Positions 62,070-64,000 of a stretch of DNA of 64,000 nucleotides are shown here, piece after piece; position 1 is the first letter of the stretch, and each line of letters begins with the position of its first letter. The notes beneath the pieces were generated by a model. It searched no databases. It was not told the DNA's origin and saw nothing but the letters and a program-made list of their open reading frames with translations. Source of the stretch: a candidate division TA06 bacterium (GTDB lineage: Bacteria; Edwardsbacteria; AC1; EtOH8); assembly GCA_016235665.1 (NCBI GenBank), contig JACRJI010000010.1:124001-188000 (forward strand). Direction: 5' to 3'. Position numbers and translations under genes: made by a program.

Positions 62070-63407
62070 TTGTTGACCAGCCTTAGCACAGACAAGATGC
62101 AGGGCGCGGCCTCGGTGCAGGTGAACGTGGACGCTTCGGGCTACGGCAACTTTGCCTTCCCGGACCAGGGAATAAACTTCTCGGCCGGCAACTACCGCTG
62201 GGTTCACATCTGGGTAAAGCCTCTTACCGAAGGCTCGTGGGTCAGCTTCCATTGCTGGGACAGCACCAAGGCCGGCTGGCGCGACATGAACGGCGACAAG
62301 AACGGAGACAAGCTGTTTGCCGCCAATGAAGACCTGGAGCTTAACCAGTGGAACGAGCTGTGGGTAGACCTGGATAGGAATACTCAGGGGTATGTAGGCG
62401 GCACGGTAAGGGGCGTGCACATGCACGCCAGCCCCGGGGCGATTCTTAGGTTTGACGGGATATATACCTGCTCCCGCAACTGGAGCACGTATTACTACCA
62501 TACGGATTATCTGAATAGCCCCAGAGCCATGACGGATGCGGATGGCAATGTTGTTTGGCGGCAGGATTATCTTGCATTTGGCTCCGAGGCCGGGACGGTT
62601 GCAACGGGTAATACCCATAAGTTTACTGGCCACATACAGGATGCAGCGACAGGTCAATATTACGCCAAGGCCCGTTTCTTCACAACAGCGTTGGGCCGTT
62701 TTAGTCAACCTGATCCAGCATTAAAGGGCCCGCCAGGCAATCCGCAATTGTGCAATCCCCAGTTATTGAATCCATATGTCTACTGTGTGAACAATCCTTT
62801 GAAGTTTAACGATCCTTCGGGGATGGTGCTGGAGTTGGCCGGTGATCTTGATGAGACCAAGAAAACGCTTGGTGAAATAGCCGGGAAGGATGCCAGCGCT
62901 TTAGGCTATAATAAAGACGGCACGGTTACAGTTACCGCAACTGCAGAACAGCTTGCCAACAACGAGGGCTTAAGAACGATTGCTAATATAGCTGGTGCGA
63001 CTGAGAAATACCAATTTGCTGTATCGGCGGAGGCGAACTCGAATTCGTTTGGTGCTATTAATGAAAGTGTAACTAAACGAATGGAGTTTAGTACTAAATG
63101 GGCTACGCCCCCAGCAGGTTATGCTGGCAGAACGGTTGTTGCCAGTAAAGGTAGTTGGAATGCCCTTGACGGTAGTGGTAAGGTCCCTAGGATGGCAATT
63201 GCTTTTCACGAATTGACAGAAGTATTTGCCAGATCAAATGGCAAAGGTATGTATTATGAAAATGTTGTTAAAAACAAGGATGGTGGCTACGGACCAACAA
63301 GTCCGAGAAGTGGTGCGCACCCATACGCCATAGAGAGAGAAAAAATATGGCAAACGCAAGGAGCAGTCGGTAACAACTTTAATGGAGCTGCCCAATATGT
63401 GCCGTAA
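62070..63407 (+). CDS. Orphan Rhs C-terminal cassette with HELTE-type tip
   Basis: The first about 250 codons repeat the end of the main Rhs protein (WVHIWVKPLTEGSWVSFHCW, DYLNSPRAMTDADGNVVWRQ, EAGTVATGNTHKFTGHI, NPYVYCVNNPLKFNDPSG). The following about 200 codons are unrelated to the M23 tip and carry AFHELTEVFARSNGK and GAHPYAIERE, which looks like a zincin-type HExxx motif with a later His. No convincing start codon, signal peptide or promoter (it opens on TTG after a terminator), so it is probably a silent donor cassette that can replace the active tip. Confidence 0.7.
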   Translation: MLTSLSTDKMQGAASVQVNVDASGYGNFAFPDQGINFSAGNYRWVHIWVKPLTEGSWVSFHCWDSTKAGWRDMNGDKNGDKLFAANEDLELNQWNELWVDLDRNTQGYVGGTVRGVHMHASPGAILRFDGIYTCSRNWSTYYYHTDYLNSPRAMTDADGNVVWRQDYLAFGSEAGTVATGNTHKFTGHIQDAATGQYYAKARFFTTALGRFSQPDPALKGPPGNPQLCNPQLLNPYVYCVNNPLKFNDPSGMVLELAGDLDETKKTLGEIAGKDASALGYNKDGTVTVTATAEQLANNEGLRTIANIAGATEKYQFAVSAEANSNSFGAINESVTKRMEFSTKWATPPAGYAGRTVVASKGSWNALDGSGKVPRMAIAFHELTEVFARSNGKGMYYENVVKNKDGGYGPTSPRSGAHPYAIEREKIWQTQGAVGNNFNGAAQYVP

Positions 63408-64000
63408 TTTATTATTTGCTATTTTGGCTGTTTTGTTCATGACAGCTGATAATAAAGCCCAAACAGGTGGTAACGATACCACAGCCGCTATAAAAAAGGC
63501 TCTAAAAACAGAAGCATCACAGAGCCTAATTTATAAATGCGATAATGTTTCTGTGAAAGTTGAGGTTAACGAATCTACAAAAGATTATGTTAAGCTTAAG
63601 ATTACTTATAGAAATGACAAGTCGCACGATATAGGTTTACTGCCATATGTAGAGAAAGAGAAACCAGGCCTACGACTTGAGGAAGATACACGTTGGGGGC
63701 CGTATGTGTCGTGGTTAGAATTTGGTCTTTGGGAGAACGATTTGTTGCCTAGAATTATAAAACTTAGAAAGTGTAAAACTTTAACAAAATATTATATCGT
63801 ACAAAGAAAGGATATACCCCATAAAGGCGATTTATCTAAGTGTATTGGCGTTCTATTTAGTTACTTGGATGATTTAAAAGGTTACGATTATTTAATTAAT
63901 AGTGAAAGGGACGTTGTCATACCTGCAAATCCTAACGATATGATAAATTTCCTTTATAAACTGAAAACATATAATTTAGGGTTTATAGATATCAGCTATT
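63397..64000 (+). CDS. Candidate immunity protein for the orphan tip (3' end outside window)
   Basis: ATG 63397 with GGAG (63384-63387) overlaps the cassette end by 11 bp, and the frame stays open for 201 codons to the window edge. Starts MCRNLLFAILAVLFMTADNK, a signal or lipoprotein-like N-terminus, then an AT-rich domain (YVSWLEFGLWENDL, CIGVLFSYLDDLKGYDY). No family recognised. Position behind a toxin tip suggests immunity. Confidence 0.6.
   Translation, partial: MCRNLLFAILAVLFMTADNKAQTGGNDTTAAIKKALKTEASQSLIYKCDNVSVKVEVNESTKDYVKLKITYRNDKSHDIGLLPYVEKEKPGLRLEEDTRWGPYVSWLEFGLWENDLLPRIIKLRKCKTLTKYYIVQRKDIPHKGDLSKCIGVLFSYLDDLKGYDYLINSERDVVIPANPNDMINFLYKLKTYNLGFIDISY

Noticed and set aside
1-64000. 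CRISPR arrays, tRNA or rRNA genes
   Set aside because: No regularly spaced direct repeats of array type and no tRNA or rRNA signature recognised on either strand by eye; a tool search was not possible.

Overview
The window is a gene-dense stretch of roughly 55% GC chromosome from an uncultured Gram-negative-type bacterium. Three large secreted proteins end in FlgD-Ig/type A sorting domains (VCBS-repeat protein 14483-16417 and two subtilases at 29431-33246 and 36421-38433). A PorV/PorQ-like barrel (34354-35268), a secretin and several signal-peptide proteins are also present. That points to the FCB group or a neighbouring candidate phylum with a type IX-like secretion route; Edwardsbacteria or TA06/WOR-3-like lineages are my guess. 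Promoters are often near-consensus (TTGACA, 16-18 bp, TATAAT-like), and two seem to drive leaderless messages.

Layout. 1-5.7 kb (+): an EnvC-like amidase activator cut by the window edge, a cyclase/AAA-ATPase/TPR signalling protein and a TPR paralogue of its C-terminal third. 5.9-7.5 kb (-): another TPR protein. 7.7-13.7 kb (-): a carboxylic-acid operon (isocitrate/isopropylmalate-type dehydrogenase, an HMG-CoA-lyase/CoA-transferase fusion, an integrase remnant, aconitase-like LeuC and LeuD) preceded by an ArsR-type repressor gene. 14.5-24.5 kb: a VCBS-repeat cargo protein, a class I amidotransferase, lepA, two signal peptidases I, an acetyltransferase, a PAP2 enzyme and a YfiM-like protein. 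24.6-29.4 kb (+): thiS-thiG-thiH, a two-lobed retropepsin-like protease inserted in the operon, thiE, then an IscU/NifU scaffold gene. 29.4-38.4 kb: subtilase cargo, an FmdB zinc ribbon, PorV-like, YfiM-like and DUF4388-like genes. 38.5-43.3 kb: a 1600-residue tandem UvrA-like protein.

43.4-49.3 kb is the most system-like region. A strong sigma70 promoter drives a multi-PAS histidine kinase and an NtrC-type regulator. Just downstream lie a palindrome suited to an enhancer site, a textbook sigma54 promoter (TGGCAC-N5-TTGC), a 29-codon ORF with a good ribosome binding site, a small secreted TPR protein, a structured leader with a possible pseudoknot and a terminator, and a small cysteine-rich protein. 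I read this as a self-contained two-component/sigma54 peptide locus; that is inference.

49.6-54 kb carries two pseudopilin-like genes, a lytic transglycosylase, a CsgG/LpoB-like protein and a three-STN secretin. 54.3-64 kb is an Rhs locus: a 2389-residue Rhs protein with an M23 peptidase tip, an AT-rich candidate immunity gene, then a promoterless orphan Rhs C-terminal cassette with a different tip (HELTE motif) and a second candidate immunity gene running off the window.

The sequence is also littered with short dispersed repeats (a CACTTCGAC/GCTCAGTG hairpin family, CTCGACAAGCTCG-like elements, CACAGAGACAC text, two long palindromes). Some have been absorbed into the reading frames of leuC, thiH and probably a pseudopilin gene.
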